A DNA stretch of 64,000 nt from Tetramitus jugosus (Eukaryota; Heterolobosea; Eutetramitea; Acrasida; Vahlkampfiidae). A program made the position numbers and the translations under genes. Below the pieces are notes generated by a model. The model was not told the origin of the DNA, ran no database searches, and worked only from the letters and a program-made list of their open reading frames with translations. This document shows, piece after piece, positions 38,552-49,682 of this stretch (position 1 is the stretch's first letter; the number at the start of each line of letters is the position of its first letter). Location of the stretch: the NCBI GenBank assembly GCA_937625935.1, contig OW569345.1, positions 62,001 through 126,000 on the forward strand. The letters run 5' to 3'.

Positions 38552-39460
38552 TTAATCGCACTCCATTGCCGCATCTAACACACCTAGTGTAGAATCAGTT
38601 GTCATCCTACACTTGTTGATCAAGAATCGATGCAATTGATCACTCGTCTTGTACAAGTGATTCGCATCCAATATGCACAAGTAGCCAAATGTCATTGAAT
38701 TGGTCTGAATGAGCCGTGGTTGTTGAGACAGTGTTTCATGATTGACTTCCACGAGCTTGCAATCCAATGGACACACTAATTGAACACACATTTCATCACT
38801 ATCACCACGACTATCACTACTATCATTCTCATTCTTACTAGTATTAGTCGTATCATGATAATAAATGGAACAGAGAACAGTCTTGTGTTTAATCATTCGT
38901 TCTCGCTCTGCTTGTTTCTTATTCTTCTTTTGTTGTTTTTGTTGTTTGGCTGTGGTGTATTGTGGATGATGAATCTTTGTTGCAGTGGATGATATATTGT
39001 TATTGTTATTGTTATTGGTGTGATGGAATTGAATACGAGTGACATGATATCGATTGTGTTGAGCGACTAGAAAATGATGCTTGGACAGTGTGATGACCAT
39101 GAGTCCATTCCCGTGCAACAATAATTGAAATTCTTGTTGTTCATTATTATAGCTATTATTTTCACTATTGATAATGTTGATTGTGTCACCACTGTTGTCA
39201 GTTGGAGACTGTTGTTCTTGTTGTTGTTCTTGTTGTTGAGAAGAAGAAGAAGAAGATTGAATGGTGTGAATGGATGGAATGAGGTATTGCTTGAATGAGC
39301 GAAAGGTTAATTGCTCTTGAATCGTGTGAGGTGATGTTGGTTGTTGTTGCATGATGATGATGAGGAAGGATGATATTGTTTGTTGGATGTGATTTTTCGT
39401 GTCTTGCTTTTTGTTGTGAAATGGTTGGAAATTGTTGTTGTCGGAGTGTGCAATTTCCAT
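38552..39460 (-). CDS. ABITRAM: ABITRAM (FAM206/Simiate) homologue
   Basis: The frame is open from 39580, but the ATG at 39460 (MEIAHSDNNN) fits better, since the upstream part runs into the divergent promoter; this gives 302 aa. Family-like segments, in order: FRSFKQYLIPS, GLMVITLSKHHFLV, VTRIQFHH, TVLCSIYYHD, CPLDCKLVEVNHETLSQQPR and GYLCILDANH. These match the order and spacing of animal ABITRAM (a hammerhead-fold protein that binds actin and sits in nuclear speckles). Low-complexity Gln, Ser and Asn inserts separate the segments. Function in protists is untested. Confidence 0.68.
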   Translation of the reverse strand: MEIAHSDNNNFQPFHNKKQDTKNHIQQTISSFLIIIMQQQPTSPHTIQEQLTFRSFKQYLIPSIHTIQSSSSSSQQQEQQQEQQSPTDNSGDTINIINSENNSYNNEQQEFQLLLHGNGLMVITLSKHHFLVAQHNRYHVTRIQFHHTNNNNNNNISSTATKIHHPQYTTAKQQKQQKKNKKQAERERMIKHKTVLCSIYYHDTTNTSKNENDSSDSRGDSDEMCVQLVCPLDCKLVEVNHETLSQQPRLIQTNSMTFGYLCILDANHLYKTSDQLHRFLINKCRMTTDSTLGVLDAAMECD

Positions 39461-39548
39461 TGGCTGGTTGAACTGGGAAAAACGCGCTCTCAATTTTTTT
39501 AAGCTCGACAAAACATTAATCACCAAACATACAATCGAATGATCACAA

Positions 39549-40592
39549 ATGACATCAACGACGAGAAACAACAACAACACTCAAAAGATCCCACTGTTGA
39601 ATCACAATCTCATGAACAGCGAGGCTCTTGCTGAGATTCTCCGATCTAAAAACTCCGCTCTTCCCATTCACATTGTGACGGCAACGTACTTGGATCCGAG
39701 AAGATATCACTCATTTCTGTACATTTGGTTCTATTTGATTGCACTGTTCGGTGCTCAATTCGTTCAATACTCCTGGGTCAAGTCCATTTGGGGAAAGAAA
39801 TGGCGGAGTATTTTAGAGCAATGGCGGGAAAGGATTACAATGTTTGAAGGAAAGGATGGAAAGGTGGGAGGTGGAGTCGCTGCATTGCTTGAATGGTATG
39901 GATACAAGGAGGATTATTCGCCAGAGTCAACTCTATTGTTTTTGAAGGAATTTGCGCAGAATATGGTGTCGAGTCATGATGAGGATGGTGACCAGAGCCG
40001 AGTGAGTAATGAGGATCAGCAACATGATAGTGATGATGGTGGCGCAACTAGTTTACGACCATTGGTGGCCATGGGTGCTTCCTATATAGATCCAAGACTG
40101 CCCAATGTCGTCTTCTTGAATCATCAGGAGAATGCACGGCAAGATGCAGCACAACTAGATCAAGCAGATGATCACGTTGAAGAAGCGAATTTAACTAACC
40201 AAGGTGTGGATCAGGTGGCAAAACACATGGTACATCGATTAAATCATAGTATGAATTCGACAATGACATATCAGGAGTGGGAAGCAAGGAACACGCCTGT
40301 TTGGAAGTCTCGATTCTTTATTGCACCGGAACAGTTACCTACGATGGAGCAGTTGGATTCTGAAATTGATGACGAGGAGTTGTTTGTGGCATACAATGAT
40401 CCTGCTCCTTTACCAAACGAGTTTCAAGCTTACTTGTTTGAGGATTTCCTGGACGACATGCAACCAGAGATGGATCATAGAATCATGTCACACAGCCAAA
40501 GAGTAGCATACATATTGAGAGATGTAGAAAGAGATCGAGAGCAAATCATTCGAACTGCAATTCAAAAAACAAAGGCGCTGTCCATTAAATGA
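39549..40592 (+). CDS. single-pass membrane protein, unrecognised
   Basis: 347 aa. One strong hydrophobic stretch at about residues 55-74 (FLYIWFYLIALFGAQFVQY) is preceded by basic residues, so a type II or tail-in-cytosol topology is possible. The rest is soluble and acidic, with an Asp/Ser-rich patch (DEDGDQSRVSNEDQQHDSDD) and a C-terminal helical tail. The phrase SYIDPRLPNVVFLNH suggests a folded unit, but I recognise no family. It is divergent from the ABITRAM gene with 88 bases between start codons. It ends 37 bases from the stop of the MORN gene, tail to tail. Confidence 0.6.
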   Translation: MTSTTRNNNNTQKIPLLNHNLMNSEALAEILRSKNSALPIHIVTATYLDPRRYHSFLYIWFYLIALFGAQFVQYSWVKSIWGKKWRSILEQWRERITMFEGKDGKVGGGVAALLEWYGYKEDYSPESTLLFLKEFAQNMVSSHDEDGDQSRVSNEDQQHDSDDGGATSLRPLVAMGASYIDPRLPNVVFLNHQENARQDAAQLDQADDHVEEANLTNQGVDQVAKHMVHRLNHSMNSTMTYQEWEARNTPVWKSRFFIAPEQLPTMEQLDSEIDDEELFVAYNDPAPLPNEFQAYLFEDFLDDMQPEMDHRIMSHSQRVAYILRDVERDREQIIRTAIQKTKALSIK

Positions 40593-40629
40593 GGAGTGTT
40601 TCATCACATTGGCTCAAATACATCTCATT

Positions 40630-41775
40630 TTACAAGTCAGGATTGTTCAAATCTGAATCTGGAGCTGGGAAATAGTAACCCATGCCATAAATCAGGCCAT
40701 CCTTCCACTTGCCCTTGAATACGCTTCCATCTGCGTTGGTCAGTACACCCTCTCCCTCCTTTCTTCCATTCTCGAACATTCCATCATACACTGTGCCATC
40801 AACATTCTTAAAGACTCCATGCCCGTGTCTCTTATCATCGATCCATTGTCCTTCGTAGAGAGCACCATTTGCGTATGTCAGCACGCCGAATCCATGGGCT
40901 TTATCATTCTTCCATTCTCCTTCGAACACATCTCCATTGGAATAATGAAGCTCTCCCTTACCATTCTTCTTTGCTGCATTCCACTCACCAATATATTTAT
41001 CTCCATGCGCATATGTGAGGGTACCTTTGCCGTGAGCCTTGTCATTCTTCCAATACCCTTCGTACTTCTCTCCATTAAAATAGGTCAAGACTCCATAACC
41101 ATCCTTGACATCACTTCTCCAATCTCCTTCATATTTGTTTCCATTAGGGAAGAAGTAGATACCCTCTCCGTGCATCTTACCCTCCTTCCAATCTCCTTCA
41201 TAAACACCTCCGTCAGCATAATAGTATTTACCCCATCCGTGCATCTTTCCATCGATCCACTCACCATCATACTTCTCGGCAACACTACCATCTTCAGCGG
41301 CATAGGTAACAACTCCTTTTCCGTGTCTCTTATCTTCTTTCCATTCTCCTTCGTACTTGTCTCCATCTGCATAGAAATAAGTACCATAGCCATGCATTTT
41401 CCCATCTAGCCACTCTCCATCATACTTATCCCCATCACCATAAAGAAGAACTCCTTTGCCATTGATCTTTCCGTCGGCCCACTCTCCAACATACTTGTTT
41501 CCACTCGCATAGAAACAAGATCCCTTACCACTGATTATATCTTGAACCCATTCTCCCTCATACCTAGATCCATCGGCGTAATAGTAGGAACCGATACCGT
41601 GTCTCTTACCAAATACCCAGTCGCCCTAATAATTCAAAAGGTGAGTTAAAATAATAGGTAATTTCAAAGAAGTACGATGCATCAATTCACATACCTCATA
41701 CTTTTCCTTGTTTGGGTAGATCAGCGTACCCTTTCCATGCATTTGGCCATTATCAATTTCTCCAGTGTAGATCAT
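40630..41775 (-). CDS. MORN-repeat protein, 15 repeats, 2 exons
   Basis: Exon 1 is 41695-41775 (MIYTGEIDNGQMHGKG onward, 27 aa) and exon 2 is 40630-41625; the 69-base intron starts GTATGT, ends TTAG and is phase 0. The 358-aa product is almost entirely MORN repeats of 23 residues (Y-x-G-E/D-W-x5-HG-x-G-x4-ADG-x2), of which I count 15. MORN arrays form long beta-strand hairpins that dimerise or bind lipids and occur in ciliary, cytoskeletal and junctophilin-like proteins. No catalytic domain is attached. The repeat unit is also visible at DNA level as 69-base periodicity. Confidence 0.9.
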
Positions 41776-42076
41776 TGTTCTTGAGATCAATTATGGTTGT
41801 GTTGATTTGGAATGTAAACCTGTTTGCCACTTCAAGAAATAAGAATTTCACCCTCGTTTTGAGCTGTAATGCGACCTTGTAAAATTGAACCGGAGAAAAA
41901 AACAACCGATCACCGCCAGACCGCCAAAAATTGGTGTCGTTACGGCAGTTCGCGAATCAAGTATTGGCGCCAAAGTTTGAACGTTTCCGGGGGCCACTAT
42001 CCCAACCAAACGAATTGACATCAAGTCGCACAACCAACTACTTCTACCCAACCAACACACAAGCAACAACTAGATT
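41776..42076. other. divergent intergenic region, MORN gene / TOG gene
   Basis: This 301-base shared upstream region has GC-rich patches, unlike most spacers here, and carries the E2F-like palindrome at 41964-41973. Confidence 0.55.
41964..41973. promoter_or_regulatory. E2F-like palindrome TTGGCGCCAA
   Basis: TTGGCGCCAA is a perfect 10-base palindrome; with its 3' flank the minus strand reads CTTTGGCGC, which fits the E2F/DP consensus TTTSSCGC. It lies between the divergent MORN and TOG genes. Confidence 0.5.
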
Positions 42077-45000
42077 ATGACTTTCGAGAATACAAACATG
42101 GATACAACCACAGAGGATGTCGTTGTTCCGCCATCATCTCATGATCTCTTTGAAAGAATGTTGGAAGAACAATTGAGACTTGAAAACGCAAAGAATCCAC
42201 ATCTACAACAACAAGCTGATGATCCAATGGGAGAGACATCGGCGAAAAGCGAAGGCAATCTCATTAGTAGCTCTAATTGGAAGGAAAGATGTGAAGCTTA
42301 TGATCAATTAATAACTACGCTGAGCACAACAAGTTCTGACAATGATTTTATTGAGAATGGAAAGTATTTATCGCAATGTGCAACAGAGAAGAACCATGCA
42401 GCCCTTGAAAAAGGCCTTCAAGTCGTCCTTTGTTTTGTTACACACTATAAACAAGCATCAAAAACAGCTGTAGAAATTGTACCACTCGTGATTAAGGCCT
42501 ATCCTTCAACAAAGCAAAGTGTTGTGAAACTGGTGAACGATATTCTGCTCATGTACACTGAAATTGATTGTGGTGTAACAGTTTTGGTAAGTTAATGCTC
42601 TTGATTTTGGAGTTGTCGAATGTAACTTTGTTTACTAACTCTTTTTGATTGCAAATGTAATTTAGGAACAACTACTGTACTTTGGACAAGCTGCAAATGA
42701 GAAGAACCCAAAGACAAGATCTCTATCTATCCAGTGCATTGCACTTTTACTCCGGAACTTTGGACAGAACGCTATTGCCATCAAGTCTATTTTACCTAAA
42801 ATGCCATTATTTTTGTCAGAAGTCAATATAACAATCAAGACACAAGCAACTGAACTCATTGTAGAACTCTACAGATGGCTCAAGGATTCTTTGGTTATGA
42901 TCATGGACACTTGGGAAATTAAACCTGCCCAGAAGAAGGATCTTCTTGCTCTATTCGACAAAGAAAAGGAAACTACATCTGCGCCAATAAGAGCAGTGCG
43001 ATCCGGAAAAGTAATGGACAATTCGATACAAGTAAAATCTGCAAAGCCACAAGAAGAAGAGATTGATCCTATAGAATTGTTGGAGCCTCAGGATGTATTA
43101 TCAAAAATTCCTAATGAATGGGAGAGTGAAGTAACGAGCGTAAAGTGGGCAGAACGTAAGAAAGCCTTGGTTGATCTTTTCGAACTTGTGGCTCGTTATC
43201 CAAAGCTTAAATCTGGCGATTATTATCCTCTGATAGGTAAACTAGCAGTTATCATCGAGTCAGATAAGAATGCTGTCGTTATCAAACAAGCAATTGAAGT
43301 TTGCGAACAATTGTGCAAGGGCTTAAGGAGTAGTTTCACCTATGCTTCTACTGTAGTACCTCTGCTATTCCAAAAATTTAAGGACAAGAAATTGATTGAT
43401 GCTGCTTCTAAGACACTTGACTCTATTGATAAGTTTTCGCAACCAATTGAGGATTTTATCGATAGTTACACCTCTGAACTTGATCTTAAATCACATGCTG
43501 TGTCTAAACAAGGTTGTCTCTCACTACTAGAGTCTTGCCTCTCAAGAAAGAAGGCACTTCATACACACGCGCACAAGGTTATGGCACAGAAATTTATTGA
43601 ACTATCTGACGATGCTAGTGCCGGAGTTAGAGAAAGTTCATTGAGATTACTCGCACGCTTGCAGTGGCTTGGAGGTGATCGTTTCATGTCTTCATTTTTA
43701 GCTAAATTGGACAAGACCAAAATGGAGAAGGTTACGCAGGCACTAAATGGCTATGGAGCTTCTCCTGTCGGTTCTGCAACTGTTTCTTCGAGTGTAACAT
43801 CAATTCCTGTTTCTACTGAAGAAAAACCAGCACCTCCCAAGCGAGCTGTTTCCGCACCTAAAACCTCGAAACCTGTTGCTCCCCGAACCACGGCAAGAAG
43901 TTCATCTACTCTACCTTCTGCAGCAAGCAGACCTCTAACATCCAGCAGAGTACCAGCCAAACCCACAAGTGGTACCACAGCCAAGAAACCTGTAGCTCAA
44001 AAATCAGCCCCCGAAGAGGATATTGACACAAAATCCTCACTATCCAAAGAAGAAGTAATCGAGAAGGCCAAAGAAATTATTGCGTCAGATATCATTACTG
44101 GATTCACTTCGGCAAAATGGAGCGAAAGAGTCGAAGCATTGAAACAACTTGAAACATTCGTTACAGAATCGAGTGACGTTGTTGAATTGCACAAAGAAAT
44201 TATTGTGCGCTATATTGGCTATGTACCTGGATGGGGAGAGTCAAATCTACAAGTAGTAACAAAACTGATCGAAGTTGTTACATTGATTGTCTCTCAATCA
44301 ACAACTTTCTCTAAAGGCGCTCTTGTCTCTTCTATTGAAGGAATTGTGGAAAAACTAGCAACAGCAAAGGCAAAGGATGCAGGAAAGGTGTGTCTCAGTT
44401 CAATCGCAGAACTGCTAAATCCTCAATTCCCCTTTTCTCTTTTATATAAGAAGCTCTTGGGACACAAGAACCCAAAAATCACAGCTGAAGGTATCATGTG
44501 GATGTCATCAACTGTCGCAGATTTTGGTGTATCGTATATTAAGGTGGATCAATTGATTGAATTTATTAAGGCGTGCCTGGAAAATACCAACCCAGCAATC
44601 AAAAAGAATTGTACCAGTCTCTTATGTGAGATGAGAAAGTATATGGGTGATGGTTTGCTAGACTTTTTGAGTGATGTGAAACCTGCTCTCTTGTCATCGA
44701 TCAAGACAGAGTTTGAGAAGATGCCTCAAGTGACCAATGTGATACCCGTCAAGCAAGTTAGAGGCGAGGATGCAGCACCTATAATCAGTGGTGCAGTAGG
44801 TGACTTGCCTCGAACTGATATCAAGTCTAGGATCTCTTCTAAAATTTTAAAGAACTTGGACGATGGTAATTGGAAGAATCGGTTGGCTGCGGTCAACGAA
44901 ATTGAGCAACTCATTATTGAGGCGAACAAGCGAATTCAACCCACCTTATCAGAACTTATCAATGCTCTCAAAAAGAGACTGGATGATCCGAATGTTAAAA

Positions 45001-47393
45001 CATTGACAACTACGTTATCTCTTTTGATATTGGTAGCAACTGCAACGGGTCCCTCTGTCGAAAAGTATTGCAAACTCATCTTACCAAACATTATTTCCAA
45101 GCTGTCGCACAATAACAAGGCAGTTAGAACACTCGCTCTCTCAGTCCTAGAAGCATGGGTAGAAATTATTACATTGGAACCGATGCTCAAATTCTTCCCT
45201 AAGGGACTTTCAACAGAAAAGGGGCATCCTGAGGGAAGAAAAGATGTTCTTACCTTCATTGTCAACCATTTGCCAACTATCAAGCAGAGAGATGCACCAA
45301 CGTTTGAACCCATCGTCAAAACAATTATCGAATCAATCCAAGATCCAAAACCAGACATAAGGAAACTGGCCGAACAGATATTACCAGAAATTGTGGCAGC
45401 TATTGGAGTAGAGGAAGTCCGAAAGTATTGTAGAGATTTGAAACCAGCTTTCAGACAAACTGTCAATGCCATCCTGGACAAATACATTGATGCTGTTCCA
45501 TCAATCCCAGTTGTAGTGAACAATCAACCTGAAGTGTCGAGAATTCTCTTAGCATCGAATGCTCAGATCCCTACTCCTGTTCTTTCACAGTCTGCATCCT
45601 CTCCTATGGAAATTGATGATGATGTCGAAGAAAAGAGTGTAACACAGCCAGTTCTAACCTCATCATTCAAGCAACCAAGAACTGTTGTACGAAGACCTGT
45701 AGTTGAAGCAGTTCCCTCATCGGAACCTGTTGCTATCAGCACAAGAGTTCACGAGCAAATTACTCAAATGCCAGTGAGATCTGTTCCAACACTAAATATT
45801 GCAGAGCTTGATGGCTCTCAGCCGATCTCTATCCAAAAACTTATTGGTGCAATCCAAATCGATAGAACGAACGATGAGAATACAATCAACGCTTTGAAGA
45901 AGCTGGTTGAAATCTTGAACAATGATAGGAGAGCTGTCGTACCTCACGTGAAAGAACTAGTAGATTGTTTAACATCTGGTATTCAAAATGCTTTTGAATT
46001 AGCCACAGCCGGTTTGATCAGTATCAGACTCTGCAAATACCTCCTCAATACCAAGATGATTCTGTTCTCGAAGAGGAATATCATGGAATTGATCGACAAA
46101 GATACTCTTCAAAACCTAATTCATCAACTTCTAACAAGATTGCTTGATGAGAAGTTGCCTCTGCTTGAAGATGGACAGAACTTGCTGAGAGCATTCAACC
46201 AGTTAATGATCAACATTCTTCAAAACTCCAACAGAACGTCAACATACACCTCATTGTTGAACCTACTCGCCTCTTCACATGACAAGCTCCACATGAAGAA
46301 GTACACTGAATTGGTTGTAAAATGCCTTCTCAAGCTAACCAAGGCACTAGAGAGCACTGTGGACCGCATTCAGATTGATATTCTCCTCATGGACCTTCAC
46401 GAATTCTTGACTGCCAATCCACCGACTCAATTCAAGAACAAGGATGACTTGCCTCTGAGAACCGTGAAGACAATCTTAAATGAACTTGTCAAGGTTAAGG
46501 GACCGAGTATTAGAACTCACCTATCATTCATCCCTACGCACAAGAATCCGCTGATTGTGTCATACATTGAACTAATGCTGACAAATGCTCAAAAGCAGAA
46601 GGAAAAGGACACAGAGTCGATCCAAAATATCTCTACTGAACCTGATGAAACGAACAATACGCAAGAGACCAATGAAATGTTGAATGAAATTTTTAACTGT
46701 ATCAGCAACAAGGACACATGCAATACTGGATTGTTCCGACTTTACAAATTCAAGAAGACCTATCCATCTGCTAACATTAACATCCATCTCTCCCGCTGCA
46801 GTGAAGTGTTCCAGGTTTATATTAAGCGCCAGCTAGCCAAGATTGAGGAGCATGAGAGTCGGTCATCACAGAACTTTGAAACTAGAGTACATACACCCCA
46901 ACCTCAAACAGAGACAGCAGATGCCCCCAAAACAACTAAACCCTCATACGGTCTGTCATCTATGGACGCCATTAGAGCTGAAGTCAAGCGCAGACAACAC
47001 GAAATGCAACAACTAGGCAATATCAACCCCGAAGATCAAGCACTGAGCCGATCACTCTCTGTCCAAGACATTCGAAGACGATTTAGAGAAGTGAAGGTAA
47101 ATAACGCGAGTGACTTGCCGATGGAACCTCCTCAATTCAATGATCAACCATTAGCCAATGTTCCAGCCTCCTCTGACCAATTGGAAGCACTGAAAAACAG
47201 AATTAGAGCAAAGGCAAAGCAACAACAAATGGACGAACAAAGAAGACGGTCCTCATCTCTCTCACAGTCGACCGATGCTGCAGCATTGAGAGCCAGATTG
47301 GCTGCTACTCAGGCCAAGTTCGTCCGGGAAGAAGAAAAGGAGAATCAATCCGATTTGTCCAATTTGAAGGAACGACTAGCACGATTGAACTAA
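42077..47393 (+). CDS. XMAP215/CKAP5-family TOG protein, 2 exons
   Basis: Exons are 42077-42586 and 42666-47393 (79-base intron, GTAAGT to TTTAG, phase 0), giving 1745 aa. Four TOG-like HEAT arrays can be followed, each starting with a typical helix: SSNWKERCEAYDQL, SVKWAERKKALVDLF, SAKWSERVEALKQL and DGNWKNRLAAVNEI. Trp in the first intra-HEAT loop and Arg/Lys nearby are the tubulin-binding residues. A Pro/Ser/Ala/Lys-rich linker lies between TOG2 and TOG3, as in microtubule-binding linkers of the family. A fifth, more diverged helical array follows, and the C-terminus is coiled coil (RAEVKRRQHEMQ). These proteins are microtubule polymerases at plus ends and centrosomes. Confidence 0.9.
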
Positions 47394-47426
47394 TTGGCGG
47401 TAGCCTATTAAAACTCATTATTCCCC

Positions 47427-48389
47427 TTACAATTTTATTCCACTGTGCAAAGCGACAACTCCGAAACTCATGCTAGTGTACTTTGTGTGCTTGAATCCAG
47501 CATCCTCGAGCATGCTCTTGAACTTTTCCTGATCAGGGAACTGTCTGATGCTCTCGACAAGGTATTGATAGGAGGCACGGTCATTGGTCACCACCTCACC
47601 AACAGCAGGAATCACATTGAACGAATACCAGTCATAAAATTGACGCAACGCCTCATTGTCCACTCTGCTAAACTCTAGACACAAAAAGTGACCACCCTTT
47701 TTCAAAATTCTATGTGCTTCCTTGAGTGCTCTATCAATGTGAGTCACATTACGAATACCGAATGCAATCGTATATCCATCGATACTGTCCGATGCAATCG
47801 TGGGCAAACTCTCTGCATTGCCCTCCAACCAGTCCAACTCTATACCACTCGACTCCTTCAATCGATCCAATCCCAGTTCAATCGACTTTTGTTTACCCAC
47901 TTGGAGCATGTTGGGATTAATGTCCGATACAATGACTTTGGACTGTGGCACACTACCATTCATTGCTGATGCTGCCGTTTGTCTTCTCATGTACTCTACA
48001 ATTCGAAATGCAATGTCACCTGTACCACCAGCCACATCCAACAATGTACAACCTGGTTGTGGTCTATAGTGATCCTCAATCATGACATCTTTCCACATGC
48101 GATGCAAACTTCCACTCATCAAATCATTCATAATGTCATACTTGTTGGCCACGTTGGCAAACACGTCAAACACCATTTGTTGTTTTTGTTGTTCGGGAAC
48201 AGTTTGGAAACCAAAGTGAGTCGTAGTTGATTCATTTTGTTGTTGTTGTTGTTGAGTTTGTTGTTGAAAAAGAGAAGAATGGAAAAAGAGACTGTTGTTT
48301 TTGGAGGAGGTGGTGGAGGTGGTGGATGAAGAGAGACGTTGAAGGAGAGACAATGGTGCTCGTAAGCTATTGGTTGTTGCTCTGTGCAT
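47427..48389 (-). CDS. COQ5: COQ5 ubiquinone methyltransferase
   Basis: I chose ATG 48389 (protein MHRATTNSLRAPLSLLQ, 320 aa) over the longer open frame from 48581. The first 60 residues form a basic, Ser/Thr-rich mitochondrial presequence with a Gln run. The UbiE/COQ5 signatures follow: NKYDIMNDLMSGSLHRMWK, the SAM-binding LLDVAGGTGDIA, YTIAFGIRNV and RILKKGGHFLCLEFS. The enzyme performs the C-methylation step of ubiquinone synthesis on the inner mitochondrial membrane, within the CoQ complex. Length and motif spacing are normal for the family. It is divergent from the 48-aa gene. Confidence 0.93.
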   Translation of the reverse strand: MHRATTNSLRAPLSLLQRLSSSTTSTTSSKNNSLFFHSSLFQQQTQQQQQQNESTTTHFGFQTVPEQQKQQMVFDVFANVANKYDIMNDLMSGSLHRMWKDVMIEDHYRPQPGCTLLDVAGGTGDIAFRIVEYMRRQTAASAMNGSVPQSKVIVSDINPNMLQVGKQKSIELGLDRLKESSGIELDWLEGNAESLPTIASDSIDGYTIAFGIRNVTHIDRALKEAHRILKKGGHFLCLEFSRVDNEALRQFYDWYSFNVIPAVGEVVTNDRASYQYLVESIRQFPDQEKFKSMLEDAGFKHTKYTSMSFGVVALHSGIKL

Positions 48390-48592
48390 GATGATGTTAT
48401 GATGGATATTGGATTGTTTTGTTGTTTGTTTGGTTGTTTGGCGATGAAATGAAAAAACTTGCGCTGATGTTGATCCTTGGTGTTTGGTTCTGCCGACAGA
48501 AGGTCGCGAGAATTTGGTTTCCGACTCAAAAAAAACAGAGAACGCACATTCCACACACGAATAACAAGCAACAAGCAACAATAAGACTAATC

Positions 48593-48862
48593 ATGATCTA
48601 CGACGTCAACAGTGAACTTTTCTTGAGATTTATCAGAGCTAGAGGAGACAGAAACCAATACACGTAAGTCCTTTTGATCGCGCAACCACAAATTTGTCTC
48701 TTGTATCAAAGAACAAGGAAAAACTCACCTCTCGCTTTTTTTTTCTCACTATCTCTCTCTTGTCACAAAACGAAAACAAATTTTAGTAACTATGGTCCAT
48801 CTCAAAACATGCAATCCAAGAGCACTGGCTTCTCAGCCAACGTGCAGGCACAGTCAGCCTAA
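48593..48862 (+). CDS. 48-aa spliced small protein
   Basis: Exons are 48593-48663 and 48787-48862. The 123-base intron starts GTAAGT, has a long T-rich tract before TTTTAG, and keeps frame. The protein begins MIYDVNSELFLRFIRARGD and ends in a polar Gln/Ser-rich tail. The opening phrase reminds me of a small conserved eukaryotic family, but I cannot name it. It is too short for most ORF cut-offs. Divergent from COQ5 with 203 bases between start codons. Confidence 0.55.
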
Positions 48863-49026
48863 ACTCCAAGCGCTTGACTGATTGAACCAGAAAATCGCCG
48901 CCAATAAAATTACTTTTTTCCGAATCGGAGATTCATAATTTGTAAAAAAACAAAAAACTTGCAACAACACGGGAAAATATCATATTCATCCATAACCAAC
49001 ACCAACATCCATAATAATCATCAAAA

Positions 49027-49428
49027 ATGCCCTTCAATTTCAGTAGAATCTTTGGTCCATTGACCGCTCATCAATACATTAACCGTGTCAAAATGGCTGG
49101 CGTCGTCGCATTCCCATTGACCTTCTTCTATGCCACTTATTCCAACAAATCTCTCGACGTTCAACCCATTCTAGACACTAGACTATCTCCATTGTACGTT
49201 GAGGGATATGTGGACATGTGGAATGAGCAATCATCCTTGTTGAAGCCATATTGGGCAGAAGGTGAAAAGCGCAACGCATTGACTGAAGAACAAAAGATAG
49301 AATTGGACTTTTTGAAGAGCTTGAGATGGAGCTTGAAACAAAAGGGCACAGTCAACAATTCTTACCTTCCAGACATGTTGGAAGGAACTGTACAATTGGA
49401 TAAGACTTCCTCCTTTTTCTCTGTGTAA
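49027..49428 (+). CDS. small protein with one membrane segment, unrecognised
   Basis: 133 aa, single exon, with an AT-rich leader. A hydrophobic segment lies at about residues 23-40 (MAGVVAFPLTFFYATY), preceded by basic residues. The remainder is soluble (WNEQSSLLKPYWAEGEKRNA, then a helix ending in SLKQKG). Size and layout resemble accessory subunits of mitochondrial respiratory complexes in protists, but I recognise no family. An AATAAA lies near 49539 after the stop. Confidence 0.58.
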   Translation: MPFNFSRIFGPLTAHQYINRVKMAGVVAFPLTFFYATYSNKSLDVQPILDTRLSPLYVEGYVDMWNEQSSLLKPYWAEGEKRNALTEEQKIELDFLKSLRWSLKQKGTVNNSYLPDMLEGTVQLDKTSSFFSV

Positions 49429-49682
49429 ATAAGAGTGCTCAGTTTCATGTAGCACAATCACACATCAGAGAGGAGGCAACAACAACTGGATACATTCACA
49501 ATATGAACAGTAATAACAACAGCAACGACGGAGAACCAAATAAAAAACACTATTATCTATTCACATTGTTTGAGAGGGCGCCTTAAAAGAGTGATTGTAT
49601 TCGACAAGTGTCGTCGAAGGACTCGAATTTTGAATGAGATTGAAAAAGCTTTTTACTATGACGCGAGATGGAAATAAAATCT

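Noticed and set aside
40819-41409. Plus-strand 196-codon ORF opposite the MORN gene
   Set aside because: It is a mirror of the repeat codons on the other strand, with an unnatural Ile/Ser/Pro-rich composition.
40630-41625. Regular 69-base DNA periodicity suggesting a CRISPR-like or satellite array
   Set aside because: It is the coding periodicity of 23-residue MORN repeats; units differ at many bases and keep reading frame.
43751-43984. Minus-strand Val/Gly/Ala/Glu-rich ORF
   Set aside because: Complement of the Pro/Ser/Ala/Lys linker of the TOG protein; no independent signal.
44936-45523. Minus-strand 195-codon ORF inside the TOG gene
   Set aside because: Opposite strand of a well-supported TOG4 array; composition is not protein-like.
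49568-49584. Another GGCGCC site
   Set aside because: The flanks are not T/A tracts and the site is in a region between gene ends, not at a start.
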